A stretch of 64,000 nt of DNA from Capitulum mitella (taxonomy: Eukaryota; Arthropoda; Thecostraca; Pollicipedomorpha; Pollicipedidae). Every line of letters starts with the position of its first letter. Positions within the stretch are counted from its first letter, which is position 1. Made by a program: the position numbers and the translations under genes. Shown here piece by piece: positions 10,138 through 22,926 of this stretch. The notes under the pieces are model-generated. The model saw nothing but the letters and a program-made list of their open reading frames with translations, was not told the DNA's origin and did not search any database. The stretch lies in contig CP099854.1 in NCBI GenBank assembly GCA_030062745.1, forward strand, positions 8,830,014-8,894,013, read 5' to 3'.

Positions 10138-10188
10138 AACAGCTGTGGTCAGGGGTCCTTCAACCGCGCAAGGGCCTGAGTGCCTCAC

Positions 10189-10290
10189 CTGGTCTGCAGC
10201 AGATATTCGGCCTGGTCCGCCGTCTGCAGTTTGAACACGTGCTGCTTCTTGAAGTAATCCTCGGCCTTGGTCGCCAGAGCGTGGTGCACC
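10189..10290 (-). CDS. EFA6: EFA6/PSD-like ARF6 GEF, PH domain exon
   Basis: A 34-codon exon reading VHHALATKAEDYFKKQHVFK and LQTADQAEYLLQT. This is the PH segment that in vertebrate PSD proteins reads (S/V)IHHALATRASDYSKRPHVFY and then LRTADWRVFLFQ. It joins the exon ending NAIR on one side and SDAKELQAW on the other, each through a codon split after two bases (AG+G, AG+C). The acceptor is GTGACGTCAG (base 10291 onward), which itself contains a TGACGTCA octamer. The donor is ACCAG|GTGAGGCA. PH domains of this family bind PI(4,5)P2 and hold the enzyme at the plasma membrane. Confidence 0.92.
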
Positions 10291-11024
10291 CTGACGTCAC
10301 CGGAACCACGGCGTCACACCACGCCGCGCCACGTCACGGCCGATCCCGTCACGCCCCGTCCAGTCAGATAAGCTCAGGCCAGGCCAGGCCAGGTCAGGTC
10401 CCCTCAGGCGAGGTTAGGTCAGTCGACAAACGTGACGACAGTACAAGTCAGTAACACAGGGCACACACGGATCGGTCTGGCCCACATTCCAAAGGAAAAA
10501 AAACGGGCCACGAGTGCCCGGCCACAGCACCCACAAACGCACCCAGCCGCTAGGCACCTGTTCAGTTACATCAAGAGGACGCCGTCACATCGCGCCCAGT
10601 CCAGTCACGTGAAGGTCGGGTCAGGGCAGCTCGCACGGTAAACGCCCCAGTTTACGTGATTTCCCGAGGCCCCGGCCACCCAACTGGCGACAACTTCTCG
10701 CTCCTCCGCCATCTAACCCGCAGAAAACTGACCGTTTGGGGATCAAAGATATTAAGCCATACCGGATTTAGATAGATATCCCAGGCATCCAAAAAGAAAA
10801 CCACCTCAAACGTCGATACATTGCAGCGGCGGGATCTTGAGGACTCTGCCACGGCGCTCACATCATTCCCATCGTGTCCTAGGATCAACACATCTGACAG
10901 TTTTTGATGAAGGGAAAAAAACAGGACACCTCGCCCGCTGACGGGACGGGCTGGACGGCAGTCAGCGCCTCCCCGCCCTGTCTCCACCCCGTCCGCGGCA
11001 GCAGCGGCGTGCCAGCGGCCGGAC

Positions 11025-11151
11025 CTGATAGCGTTGTGCAGGTCGTCGTAGGCGCCCGGCCTCCGGGAGTTGTTCTCGTCCTTGTGCATGTAGAGCACCA
11101 GGTCCCGCAGCGTGCAGTAGAACATCCGCCACGACCGCTTGCCCAGAGCAG
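11025..11151 (-). CDS. EFA6: EFA6/PSD-like ARF6 GEF, PH domain exon
   Basis: The exon reads LGKRSWRMFYCTLRDLVLYM, then HKDENNSRRPGAYDDLHNAI with the final Arg split. It corresponds to PH strands in PSD (GKRGWKSFHGILKGMILYL, then the ALSEAELKNAI(S) segment). The acceptor is CTCCCCAG (base 11152 onward), and the first two bases complete the Thr codon begun by the A left at 12420. The donor CTATCAG|GTCCGG is weaker than the others but is required by phase and homology. Confidence 0.9.
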
Positions 11152-12336
11152 CTGGGGAGAGCCGACACAGGAGCAGTCATGCACGACCAGGCCCAGAAAC
11201 GTCGCGGCAGCGTGCGAGGACGCACGACGGGAGGTCCTGCTCCCACGACGGACAAGACGGAGGGACATCACCGCACACGATCGGGAAACACGGAACTCCG
11301 ACACAGCGCTCACCGCATTCTCGGCTTCACACAGCTACGACGTGTGTACACGGCTGACGAATAACCGACAAGTCGCCGCACATCCAGAAAATGCGACCAG
11401 AAGCTTCATCGCCGGTTCCCACAAAATGTCTCATTCGGGAAGTTACCATCAGCGACATTTTTTCTATGACGGAAGCAGTCGTTTGCATGGATGACTAAGT
11501 AACATTCCGCATCTGGGACACGTGCATGGGGAGCGCCTGTATGCGCAAGCCGCAGTCTGACGCGACGCAAAAGCAGCTCCGGCTTGACGCACGAGACCAG
11601 GTAGGAACAAGAGAACCAAGATGGATCTATTGGGTTTAAAATTAGCGAGCACGACCTAAACCATCGACGTCAGGTTTGCAGGGCGTGAACTTTCAATTCA
11701 TGAGACAAAATCCACATATCGATGAAGAGAAACTTAAGGCGGCTAGACATCTAACAAGTCACCGCCCAGCTGGACGCAGCAGCTGGGCGTCCATCACCAG
11801 GGAAGGGTGACGCACGATCCAACCAGCTGGCGCTGTCTCTCGCAAAACCCAGGAACGCCACGGAACTCGGAGGGCGCCGAGATTGGACGAATGCGCTGAT
11901 CGCCTGCGTGCTTTGCAGGTGCAACTTTCCGCCGTCGGGCCGGGCGGTAGTGTCATTATATTCGCAAGCTTATGACCGAGAGCTCCGAGATTTGGATCTC
12001 CACAGAACCACAGTTTGCCAACCTGAACGACACAGCCGTCCTCCAACATGTCACAAAACGTTTGCGACGCAAAACATGGAACGAATCACCCTGCAAACAG
12101 CGCAGGGTGTGCATGGTGTAACACAGCAGCACGTGCACCTGAACCCAAGCCACGACGCACGCAGGGCGGACCGACACACCAGCGCAGTACACTCGGACCG
12201 CGCAGTCCGCAGAGTCCACCGCACCCAGCCCCCAGATCACTCTTCTGCTCAACTGTGGAACCAACAGCACGGTCCGTAGATCTATCCTTCCTTCCCACCT
12301 TCAAGGATTGTCTCCGCTCCTTCCCCGATCTACACG

Positions 12337-12405
12337 CATCATCATCATCATCATCATCATCATCGTTGTTGTCGTCGTCGTCGTCGTCATCACCGTCATC
12401 ATCAT
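12337..12405. repeat. (ATC)n / (GTC)n trinucleotide microsatellite
   Basis: Eight or more CAT/ATC units, then GTT/GTC units, immediately beside the donor of the exon at 12420-12586 on its intron side. Confidence 0.9.
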
Positions 12406-12419
12406 GAGGCAGGACTTAC

Positions 12420-12586
12420 TCCGCTTTCCGTTGGGCTCGACGCAGCACTTCCTCATGACGTATCCGCGCTTGTATTCGGTGGCCTTGCTGGCGTCCGGTA
12501 CCTCCAGGAAGGGGTTGGTGCCTCCGCCGCCACCGGCGCCGGCTGCAGGCTCCGGAGCCGACTGCATCTCCTCGTATTCGTCGTCC
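12420..12586 (-). CDS. EFA6: EFA6/PSD-like ARF6 GEF, Sec7-PH linker and first PH strand
   Basis: The exon reads DDEYEEMQSAPEPAAGAG, a Gly run, NPFLEVPDASKATEYKRGYV and MRKCCVEPNGKR. The family has ID(E/D)EE after the Sec7 domain, a variable linker, NPFLD(L/I) and then (Y)KHG(A/Y)L(V)RK, the first PH strand. The acceptor is GTGTCCTGCAG (base 12587 onward); its first base completes Thr (AC+G) left by the previous exon. The donor GCGGA|GTAAGT is near-consensus. The Gly-rich linker is specific to this protein. Confidence 0.92.
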
Positions 12587-12619
12587 CTGCAGGACACGAC
12601 AGACACTGACCGTCCGTTA

Positions 12620-12755
12620 TCTGTTCACCATCATCATCGTCATCGTCGTCGTATTCGTCATCGTCATCATCGTCATCGTCATCACCATCATCATCGCTAT
12701 CACAATCACCATCGTCACAGCCGTCGTCATACCATCATTACCACCATAGTCATCA
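12620..12755. repeat. Degenerate CAT/CGT trinucleotide repeat
   Basis: Mixed ATC, GTC and ACC units (ATCATCATCGTCATCG-like) in the intron upstream of the 12420-12586 exon. Confidence 0.8.
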
Positions 12756-12989
12756 TCAACCTCACCAACACCTCAACAACACACACGCCTCAGTACCTCT
12801 GCACCACGCTCCCCTGCACCGCACTCTACACCACTACCTCTACCACCACCGCCACCTCTGCACCACACTCCCCACACAGGCTGGGCGCCCCCGACGCTGT
12901 CCCAGCCCGTGCTGTCCCTCGCCGTGTGCCGATTACCTCGGGAAGCCCTGAGGCGATCTCTTCAGACACGACATGGTCCCGGTCCCCGG

Positions 12990-13280
12990 CGGTTTCACGT
13001 TTCAAGTCTTCAGGCACAAAGGCGTCACGGAAACGTGACGAGAGACTCAGCGGCTCACAGAAAGGCCACGGCGAGACCGCGCGGACGCGTCACGGAAGGC
13101 TCACGGAGGGTCACGAATGGTCACGTCACGCTCACGGAGCCCTTCCGGAAAAATCATGACAAGGCCACGACAGGTCACGGATGAAAAACCATGACAGGAT
13201 CGCGACAGGTCACGGATAAGCCACCGCCAGGCCAACAGGTCAGGACCGATTCACGATCGGCTCACGGCGTGGTCACGAAC
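12990..13280. repeat. Degenerate tandem array around GGTCACGG / CTCACGG
   Basis: TCACGG, TCACGA and GTCACG recur at irregular short intervals, with the phrase GACAGGTCACGGAT twice (about 13166 and 13204). Probably a decayed minisatellite. Confidence 0.6.
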
Positions 13281-13634
13281 CCCTCCAAGCGGGACCACGG
13301 CAGGCCAGCGCCCCCGGGCAGCTCCGGCGGCCGGTCCACGCCGCGGTCGGCCGCCCACCGCACCGCCCCGCACACGCAACCACGCTGAGGGGCCTCTGTT
13401 CGGACGCCTGAAGCCAGGCCGGGCCGGGCGGCGGCGGTGGCTCGCGTTACAGAGCTGAGTCAGCTCGGCAGCGGGCGAGCTCGGCCAGGTCGGCGCCGCA
13501 CAATGGTACCGGCAGCGGCGCGCCGCCTCCGTCTGCACACTGCGGCTACGAGCGATACGATACCTAATGGCCGCGGCGGCGGGGGAGGGGGGAGGTAGGT
13601 GTTGGAACGGAGGCCTCAGCACGCTGAGGTCTCA

Positions 13635-13668
13635 GACGAATTTGGCCGCTGCAGCGGCCAAATTCGTC
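13635..13668. repeat. Perfect 34-bp palindrome
   Basis: The left half GACGAATTTGGCCGCTG is followed with no spacer by its exact reverse complement, centred on a PstI site (CTGCAG). It lies in an EFA6 intron. Confidence 0.97.
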
Positions 13669-14983
13669 CAGCGATGCGCCAGGTTTCCAGACGTTCACGC
13701 AACTGGCCACTCTTAGTTTAGACCCTGAGCTGGATCCGCATCAAGTGGGCTGACGAGGTCCGACCGGGCACGGCGACCAGGGAGGTCACGGAAGGTCGCC
13801 TGCGCGGAGGACGCGGCAAAACTGGAGCAGATCCTCGGCACCGGACTGGCCACGGCGGCCGGAGCGGCCCGCGCGGGAAAGGTCGGCGGGGTCACGGGGT
13901 TCCCGAGGCCAGACGGAGCACAGACGGCGGGGTCGGAGAGGTCGCGAAGTCACCATATCCCCCGCCGGCGCCGCCACAGAGGCCGCTCCCGAGACGGGCC
14001 TCGCGGGCGAACAAGCAGCCGTTTCTCGACCCCCGTCTGAGTCTCGTTCCCGGCAGACCACATGGGACGCTACAAAAGAAATCTCGCGGGCGACACGCCT
14101 CTGCCGGCCGAACCACTCGTCCATTATCCGACACACGAACTGGTCATGGGTCGTACCCGACGCACTCATATGGCATTCGAATCACCAACGTCGCCGGAAG
14201 CGGTAATGTTCACTCGTGAGAAACACCGAAGAACTTCGATCGACAACACGATCACCTGGCAATGTCTGGCGTTCCCCTTTTGCTGAATTCGAAGTGAGAA
14301 TGCACCAGCGCTAACATAAACGTCGCAACGGTTTCACGCGCCCATCGGCAGCTGCGGCGCGCACAGCCCGTCACAGCCGCCCACGCCTGGATAAGGTGGA
14401 CAATCGCCACCACGTACTCTGGACAAGGGGCAGGAACCACTGCTGTGACATGGGGAAGACTGGTTGGATGGAGACCGGAGGCCCATCGTGCGTTAGGATG
14501 GAGACCGGTTCTCCCAAGGGAACACATAACGTCCTCAGCATCAGTCATCAGTCGCATTCCCTGCACCAGTCTTCCGTCACACTATCGACGTCAGTTACCA
14601 CGTCATCTACATCAATGATTGCATCATCAACACCAATCAATCATCCCATTTTCTGCATCAGTCGCGGATGGCAATTAACACGTAAGTCGTCACATCCTGC
14701 TCCTGAAGAGAGGACCACAGCCAGGCCGTGAGCATGCGAACAGTGCCACTGTCGAACATAAGGCACACAACACTCTCGCAAGCATCGACGACGGACCACG
14801 GACAGCAAAACAAAACAGAACACCCGATCCCCGTCACATCCAACACGCTGACAGCCCAGGTACCGCCCACGCTCGCCCACCCTCACCCTGACAGCTCAGC
14901 AGTGATCCCCCCGCGCCCCCACTCACGTGGCGTAGTGGCCCCCCCCGCCCCCACGTGACCTGGTGTCTCCCGCCCCCACTCAC

Positions 14984-15176
14984 GTGGCGTAGTGGAGAGG
15001 TTGTGCCTTGATCGCCTGGTACAGGCTCTTGAGCGTTTCGCGCGGAAAGTCCTCGCCGTCGTTCAGCTCCGACAGGTTGTCGACGAACTCGGCGCACGTC
15101 ATCTTCCGCGGCACGTGCTGCACGTGCAGGTCAGTGTTGAGCAGCATCAGCGCGCACGTCAGCGTGTGGCACGCGT
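14984..15176 (-). CDS. EFA6: EFA6/PSD-like ARF6 GEF, Sec7 domain second half
   Basis: The exon reads DACHTLTCALMLLNTDLHVQ, HVPRKMTCAEFVDNLSELND and GEDFPRETLKSLYQAIKAQP, ending LHYAT. ALMLLNTDLH is Sec7 motif 2, which lines the hydrophobic groove that grips ARF switch regions. The following FVxNLxxLNDGxDFPRxxLKxLY pattern is specific to EFA6/PSD. The acceptor is CCATCACAG (base 15177 onward), completing Asp (G+AC). The donor is GCCAC|GTGAGTG. It joins the 12586 exon through AC+G. Confidence 0.95.
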
Positions 15177-16779
15177 CTGTGATGGAGGGTGAGTCGCGTC
15201 AGGTGTGACGTCAGAGCTACACAATGACGTGGGACGGCACGAGAAGACTAGCATATTTCCCTCCACATCTGCGCAGAAAAATGAAGATGTCCGAGCGTAT
15301 ATTCATCGGAACACCGGGCACATATCACACCTCAAACGACTAAAACATGACATCGGGCGTTTCGATGAGCCCGTTTCGTACTTTGTGTTTCCTCGTCAAC
15401 CGATATACCGGTGTTCCTCAGGTGGACAATCACAACAGACCACTAAAACCAGGACAACAGTACAAGCATAAAAAAGAAAACAGGACAACAGTACGCCTCC
15501 AAGCGGTGAAGGGCAACATGGTGCGGCATCCCTACCAACTCTGAGTACCTTACTGGCAGTTTTACGTCTTCCGTACGAGCGAAACGCAACATTCTGAAAA
15601 CAAACAGACCATCCCGGCGACGACAGAGGGCCGAAATTTCCGTGCCGCCCACGTCCCCGGCCACCCGCATGCGGCCGCCGGCCGTGGTGCCGCACAGCGC
15701 CGGCCAGTAGGTCGAAATCAGCGGCAAAATACCTTCTGTCTGCGCCCTACGGTACATCAAACATGCCGCCAGTCCCAGTCGGTCTGCCGAAAAGTCGGCC
15801 GATCGGCGGATTATCACCAGCCTGTTGAGGACGGCTGACGCCGGCGGGGACGGGGCTTCAGCGCCGGCGGCACGCTGATTGCCTCAGAGCGTACGGCGCG
15901 CCTTTTGATTCGACCGCCGATTAACCGAATGAGACGTGAAATCCCGCGCCGCTAACTGCTAAACGAAGCTCAAGCAGCCCACATCTACTGAAGCTCGTCC
16001 GCACTGACTGAAGCCTGATATAAGCGACGCGAATGTCACCTGGGGTCTTCGATCAATTACGCAACGCAATTTCACCGCGTTTTTCGCTTCGGCACCCTGT
16101 AACGCCTTTACGGACGTCGTCCCCATGTACTGTCAGCATAACGTTGGCCACGAAACCCCTTTACGCTCCCAGCCCATTACATAATTCACGGAAGACCCTT
16201 ACACCCGAAACGTCGAAGCGCAACGAACGCGAACGAAAAGAAAACGAGCCCAGTGGTACGCTTTCGTCAGATACTCAAATTCCCGCAGGGCCAAACTAAA
16301 GTCAACTTCTTTCGGCTTCCGGCCCATAAAATCCGGAGTAACGCCGAGGGAACACCATTCGGCGGTCGTCATGTCGGTAATCTCCGTGATCGAGCCAGAC
16401 CTTGCCGTCGGTGCACGCTGGAGGAGGACCCGACGCACGGTCCGCACGTGGGAATGCACCACTGCCCTCAGATTACACCGTACACCGAGCAGACGTGACG
16501 TCACCGAAGACCACGCGTGAAATCAAACGTCTCTTCAGAATGTTCCCGAATTTCTCAACAGAAGCATTCTATACACATATCTTACTAAAAATTTAGTTTC
16601 CGATGACGCCACTTTCATGTGACGTTCGAAAACCATTGCCGCTACGTGACCTTGACCTCCCGCGCCCACCGTGCTTACAGTCTATTTCCGGTTGGCACCA
16701 AGCGGCGAGTGCAAGTTCGACAATCGAACAGTACGGCCCGGTTCACCTCCCTGCAGGCGCGCTAGTGTAGACCGCTCAC

Positions 16780-16973
16780 CGGGCGAGTTGAAGGAGCGCG
16801 GGTTATTCTCCACGTAGCGTTTGCTGAAGTGGACCAGCACCCGCTCCCGCTCCTGGGTTTCGCCGGTCAACGCAAACTTGTCCAGGAACTTGCCCAGTGC
16901 GACATCTAGCGTGTCTCCCGTGAAGTCGAAGTGCTTCAGGTACTCGTCTGCCACGGTGCGGTTAAACTCGTTG
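16780..16973 (-). CDS. EFA6: EFA6/PSD-like ARF6 GEF, Sec7 domain with catalytic Glu
   Basis: The exon reads NEFNRTVADEYLKHFDFTGD, TLDVALGKFLDKFALTGETQ and ERERVLVHFSKRYVENNPRS, then FNSP. The Glu in FALTGETQERERVL is the Sec7 'glutamic finger', which displaces GDP from ARF6. The fold context (A/V)EEYL.FF.FTG.T.DQAL is typical of EFA6/PSD. The acceptor is CTCTGTTGCAG (base 16974 onward); its first C completes Asn after AA from the 32052 exon, rebuilding the conserved HLxKNNEF. The donor is GCCCG|GTGAGCGG. Confidence 0.95.
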
Positions 16974-18599
16974 CTGCAACAGAGGGCGCGCGGGGCGTCA
17001 GACAACGACTAGTCGACCGGAGCGGAAACAAAATAAACCAAGCAGGCATATCGCCAAATGCATCACAACCATCACACGGTAATCATGTTGATCGCTATGA
17101 GCACTTTTCATGAACATTAACACAAACTTGGAATATTACGTCAGTGACATAAAACTACTATTCAACAACTCTTTCGCAGACGATCGCCATTTCCCAATAT
17201 ACAGGAGAGACTAAAACGAAGTCCCCCAGGCGTTTCCGTTAGGCAAAAACAGGCAGTTTTATAAACCAGCTGATCGTACAGAGTGCGCATTGACCAGCTC
17301 ACAAATCAAGTCTTTTCGCAACCAAATGGGCCGGAGTAACATACGAACGTAAGGAAATACCACACCCTTGCAGCCATCTTCACAAAGCCCCAAATTGCCA
17401 TAATTCAAGAACTGCCAACAATCGTAAAGCTCAATGCAACCTCAGGAGTATCCACAGTTTCCTTCCAGTGACAATGACAATAGACAAAACCAACACAGGT
17501 ATAGCATGAAAATAAGTCAGTTCGTCGCATTTGTTCGACCACAGCGTGTTAAACAAGTAACTAACACAGAAAGTGTTCCCTCATCCAAACGGAAAGTCCA
17601 CCAAACGCCGACACACGTGCTTCAACTCCGGAGTTAACCGAAATCAATACGACCGGTGCCGGTCTCCACAATGCGCCCAACCGAGCGTAATAGACAAAAT
17701 TAACCGCTGCCGCCGCCGCACACGTGCTGAATTTCTCGGCCTGCCTGCTGCGTGCCGCGTGGCGACCGCCCCGGGGCAGACGAACCCCCCGGCCGGACCA
17801 ACTGTGAACGGCACCCAGCCGGTAGCCGGGTCCCGTCGGCCATCACCGCCGCCAACCGATCGCCTTCACGGCCACTCCGCGGCCGCCGGCGGCGGGGATG
17901 GGGCGGCTGCGTCCGTGTCACGGCCGCGTGACGCCGGGCGTCCATCGGCGGCGCCGGTCACGCGGCGGCCACGGCCAGCGCCAGGCTCGACCCTGGCCGC
18001 TGGGTCCGGCGGAGGGTCGGCCGGGCCTCGCTGACCTCGGAGGCCGCGACCCCGGTGACCCCGCCAGGCGGAAAAACCACTCCACAGGCGGGAGACGGAG
18101 CAGGGCGGTCCAGCCGTCACCGACGGCCGCGCAACACGACCGCGGAGGAGTGCGCCCGCCCCGAAAACGCGCTGACCCCGACGTATCGCCACCTCCCGGC
18201 AACCGTCGACGCCGGGCCAGGACGACCAGCTCTCCCGACACGGCCGGCGAACACGGCTGAGCCCGGCCCTGCCGGCATCCCCGTCACCGCATCCGACCCG
18301 CAGCCGGCCGTCGACGACCGTCGAATCGATGTGGACGATCGGCGGCGGCCGGCGGGTGACGGTCGACTCCCGGAGCGGCGCAGGGCGTCACGAGCCGCCG
18401 CCGAGACTACCGGACACGACAGTGCCGATCAGAACTCGGGGTTCCGATCGGAACCCGGTGTTCCCCGATCGGCAGCGAGCGTGCGACCGACGGAAACTGA
18501 CGGACACCGCGGCGCGAAGACTGCAGCTGGTTCTGTCTTCCTTCGTCACCAGCGGAGTGCTGCTGTCAACACCACCAGTCTTCTACTCTCGCTAGTCGC

Positions 18600-18735
18600 G
18601 CTGGACCTCACAAACACCATAAAGCAAAAGCACATGCACGGAATCGAACCCGCGACCTTCCCGTTGCGCAGCACCACCACCACAGACGACTTCAGCACGC
18701 TTTTTCACACATTTCCGCCACAATAGGACGCGGAG
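18600..18735 (-). mobile_element. tRNA-derived SINE-like fragment
   Basis: On the - strand a tRNA-like segment reads GGTGCTGCGCAACGGGAAGG and then TCGCGGGTTCGATTCCGTGC, with a clean pol III B box (GGTTCGATTCC). A short unrelated tail follows. Too degenerate to be a working tRNA gene. Confidence 0.5.
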
Positions 18736-21700
18736 ACGGCAAAGCATGAACGTTAGCCGCACCTGAACGGTCAACTACGCATCGACGGGAACTCGTCTCC
18801 GGCGAAGCCGATTTCCGTCCGTCGGTAGCCGGCAGGGGGGGGGGGGCAGTCGATAGCCGGCCGACGACCGCTTTGTTGCCGGCCGAACCTCCGGCGACGA
18901 AATCGAACGCCGGTCGGACGCCGCCGCCGACGGGCCGGCCGTCGACGCCGTCGGACGGCCGCTCGACATCAGCGGCGGCTTGCCAGGTCGTCCCGAGTCA
19001 GTGGGGGCTGACCCGCCTCGGACGGACCGGGCGGAAGTTTGAAGGTCGGCAGTCCCCTCAGACGACGTCAATGTCAAGGTCACCGAGCCACGGCCCACGT
19101 TCTGCGACCTCTCCCGGTCGGACGTCTGGCGAGGTTCAGCCGCTCTCCAGGGGCGGGTGCGGCGACGCTGGCCGTCCGTGACGTCACGTCCACTGGGCCC
19201 GGCCTCGCCCTGCATGTCTCCCGTGCCAGCGTCCTCTGCCGCGGCACCTCGTCTCGAGCATTAATGGCTCCCGCGGTCATGGCCCGCCGCCGCGTTCAAA
19301 ACACAGCGAAATCGACAGCCGGCAAGGTTAAGCGGCCTCCAGCTTGGTGGGCTTTTCGTGAATGGGCTCAGCTGTCACTGACAAACTTTCCAGCGTTAAT
19401 TTTTCCGACAAGTGTCCACACGCTTCAGGAAACGTAATTAATTGAAAAGTACAGTCACCCGCCGCTATGATGCGACACCGGGCGGCGCCGGCCAGTGCAA
19501 GGAAGCGTTTGTTGGCCGGCTCCCGCTCGCCGTTACGGCGCAACGTCACGCAACGGCCACAAATAGGACACGGCCGAATACGACACTCGGAAAAACAGCG
19601 GGAGATCGCTCGGAACCTCCGTGTCTTAGGGTTCCAAGACATAACGAATATTACAGACTGGTTTCTTAGAGAACGGACAACAACTCTGCTATCTCAGACT
19701 GGTTTCTTTGAGTACAGGTTATCTCAATTCTCAGGCTACTTGGCTACCTCATTGCAAAGGACATGGAAGACAGGAAGAAGACAGGAGGGACACTTTAAAA
19801 TGGCAGCACGGCAGCCAGCTATACGAGATGTTTATAATATTTCTGGCGAAAATAATGCGACAAAAGTCCGAGATATCTGCCGCATTTTCCACACATTCCA
19901 AAACGAATCAAAGCGGTAACGTTGTTTCGACGTGTCACCATTTCTGCGAACGTGCAGGACGCACATCTGAACTTCGCGACGAATCGAGATTGCGGTCATG
20001 TCGCAGAAGGAAAACTACCTCCGGAAGAAGTCTCGAACAACGAGTTCAGCACGAGATCTGTCGAACTTTGGAGATGTTCCCGCGGCCCGCCGTCTGCCCA
20101 GGACACGTGCAATCCAACTTTCGACTAGTCTATTCCGTTCCTGGCGCCAACCAAACACAAAACATTCAGCATTCAACACCGAACCCGATCTCTTAAAGAG
20201 TGACTTACGGTGCAGCAAGTCCGGCTCACGTTCATCCTCAGCAGTGGCACCATCAAGCTGGTCCGTATTTGCAATATCTTAAGGTACCTAATTTCTGTGA
20301 CCTTGTACAATCCCAAATCAAAGCAATGTTTGCATCGTCTGCAGTGAAATACGCGCCGTCAACCAGATTTGAACCGAGCATCCCTGACCGAAGGTGACAA
20401 GTCAACACCTTGGCAGCACCGCTTCGGGTCTCATCGAAGCATGATCTGTCCCGAACAAATGTGTTCCAGGGACATGTGACATCTTTGTGGCCTCAGCTCT
20501 GTGTACGACCCTACAATTCTTGAACATGCTTAGAAACTTTCTGCACTGCGATTCGCTTCCCAGCAGTTTACCCCGGCCGCTGCGAACAGAATTAGCTGAC
20601 AAATTAGCCAATTCGCCGGTAACGAGCACCGACTTAATATCACGCCGGCCCCACGGCAGTCGGCATGCTGGATAACTCGGCCCAGGAAATAACCGGCTCC
20701 GCCATAAGCCCCGAGTCGGCAGCTCCACCGACGGAGACAATCACGGTAGAAGACCGCGAACATATTCACGGAACACCGTCACGGCACACGACCGTGGGAT
20801 ATAGTCACGAGAGACCACGGCAGACGGCCAGGGAAGGAAATGAGGGAACACCACCACGGGACGACGACCACGAGGGACTGTTCCAGAACGCGGCCACACA
20901 ATATAACCACCAAAAAACATGTCGAGCAACCATCACGGAAGATTACCACGCCAGACAACCAGTGCAGGTGGAGCTTTGGCGGCCATCTTCGACGAACGGC
21001 CGCGTCCTTACTCTCCGCCCCTGCCGTCGCGACGCCGGCGAACGCGGCACCGGCGCCCCAGCAGCGTACAGACGCAGCCAGCCTGCGCCTATCCGCCCGT
21101 CCTCCTCCCCCCCGGGGGAAAGGGCTCCGAGAAGGCCGGGCAGACCCGGCCAATGTCCGGGTACGCTGCCGGCTCGACGAACCTCCGGCCCGCGGCGCTC
21201 CGAGTCTGTCGCTGCGGGGATCTCGGAACGGACGCCGGCGACATAAGCCTGGCCGGCCGCCGGGCGGTCGACGCCTCCGACGGACGGCCAGTCAGCGACG
21301 GCAGCGGTGGAGAGACGGACAGGGGCGGATCCAGTGGCTTCGTTTGGGGAGGGGGGGGGGGGGGCAAATCAGAGTTTCCTGGGTCTGGATGGCAGGCCAG
21401 CGGAGTCGTTGACCGCGGGGGAGGGGAAGAGGAGGTGGAAGACGCTGTCCGTGGGTTCGGAGTGAATACTTAGCAGCTGGGTATGGATACGGATGGCAGG
21501 TCGTCGACCGGGGGGGGGGGGAGAGAGACAATGGCCATAGGTTTGATTCCGAGTTCCAGCAACTTTATACTCCGGCTGAGTATCAATGCCCACATCCTGA
21601 GGGGGACACGGCCGAGATGCTCCCTGGATCCGCCAGTGGAGACAGACGTTCCACTACAGGACCTCGGGACGGACCAACGACACCCCACACCTGAGCTGAC

Positions 21701-21870
21701 GCCGCCAGGTGCGCACAACGCATAAACAGGCGCCTTAGACCGCTGCTGTTTTCCGCGTTTTCCTTTTTATTTAACGACGCCCAACGTTTCCTCTCCAGAT
21801 CGCCTGCATACAAACAGCCGCATTACCGCCGCCGCGGACCGCGAGAGCGTCGAATAAACGCATCCCGACC

Positions 21871-22018
21871 GGCCGCGGGCGTGCTGCGCAGTTCCGCGTT
21901 TCGGCGCGGCCTCTCCGCGGCCGCGGGCGTTCTGCGCAGTTCTGCGTTTCGGCGCGGCCTCTCGGCGGCCGCGGGCGTTCTGCGCAGTGCCGCGTTTCGG
22001 CGCGGCCTCTCCGCGGCC
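21871..22018. repeat. 48-bp minisatellite, three units
   Basis: Units start at 21871, 21919 and 21967 (GGCCGCGGGCG), each including TTCGGCGCGGCCTCTC, with a fourth beginning at 22015. Because 48 is a multiple of three, the array keeps frames open: a 105-residue - strand frame (22140-21823) carries a 16-residue repeat containing ERPRRNAELR. It has no splice or family support. Confidence 0.9.
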
Positions 22019-22872
22019 GAGGACTCGGGGCGGTCGACGTCGGACGGGCGCTGAAGTTGTGCCAACTCTAACGAGCCGAAACGGCTCAACGGCCGCTCTG
22101 CGCGCGGCCCTTCATGCCGGCGCCGCTCGAGGGGCGTCATTACCGTTACGGCGCGTATCCATCAGCACCTAGCCAGAGCCTTTCATTGCTGCACGCTGCC
22201 TAGCAAAGGCAAGTGGTGCTATGGCGTTCCGATAGCATTCAGTTCCGAGCAATATTGCGCGGCTGACATTACACTCCAACAACATTTGCGGAACCGTCGC
22301 CCCACCTGAACCGAGGCTTGCTTCGCCGATATCGTCTCGTTCACACTTTCTGAAGGCACAAGTGTTGGCGACCCACCGAGATCACGGGAAACAGCCACCT
22401 GCTCTGTCCAAGAGCCGAGAAAGCAATCCACAAATGAACGCAAAACAGTCCAACTGCTTCATCCCACGCCAAGTCAAGACCTGGAAGCACAGCTCAACAC
22501 CAACTAACCAACCAGCAAACCATTCGGTAATCACCAGCCGCCGTCCAATCACTTGACCGTGCACAAAATGTCCTCACGCAAACTCCGTTCCTCCCCTCCC
22601 AACGCGCCGAAACTCTTCCCGCCGCCCCTCGTCACCTCCGGCGCCCCCGTCACGGAGTCACGCCCCCGGACGCCGGGTGACGTGACGGAACCGCGACGGC
22701 CGGTCACGGACCGCCACGCCGCGCAGGGGGCACGAGGGCACGTGACACCGCCCCAGGCGGCAGCCGAGGTCCGAATGGCAACCGGTGGCGAGCCAGGCCG
22801 GCGGCCACGGTGTGGCCCACCAACGCCAGTCACGAGCACAGCCATCGGTGTAGCTGCTCTTATGGCGAGTAC

Positions 22873-22926
22873 TTGTTGTTTATTGGTGTTTTAGGGCGCG
22901 CCGACTGCTGAGGTCATCTTGCGTCC
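22873..22926 (-). mobile_element. Dispersed repeat: retroelement-like 3' end (copy A)
   Basis: About 50 bp shared with 51697-51748 and 53373-53428. On the - strand it contains ATGACCTCAGCAGTCGGCGC and ends in ACACCAATAAACAACAA: a poly(A)-type signal and an A/C-rich tail, like the 3' end of a 5'-truncated non-LTR element. Confidence 0.55.

Noticed and set aside
21823-22140. 105-codon - strand frame with a 16-residue repeat
   Set aside because: The repeat is the 48-bp minisatellite read in frame; no splice site, homology or expression evidence.
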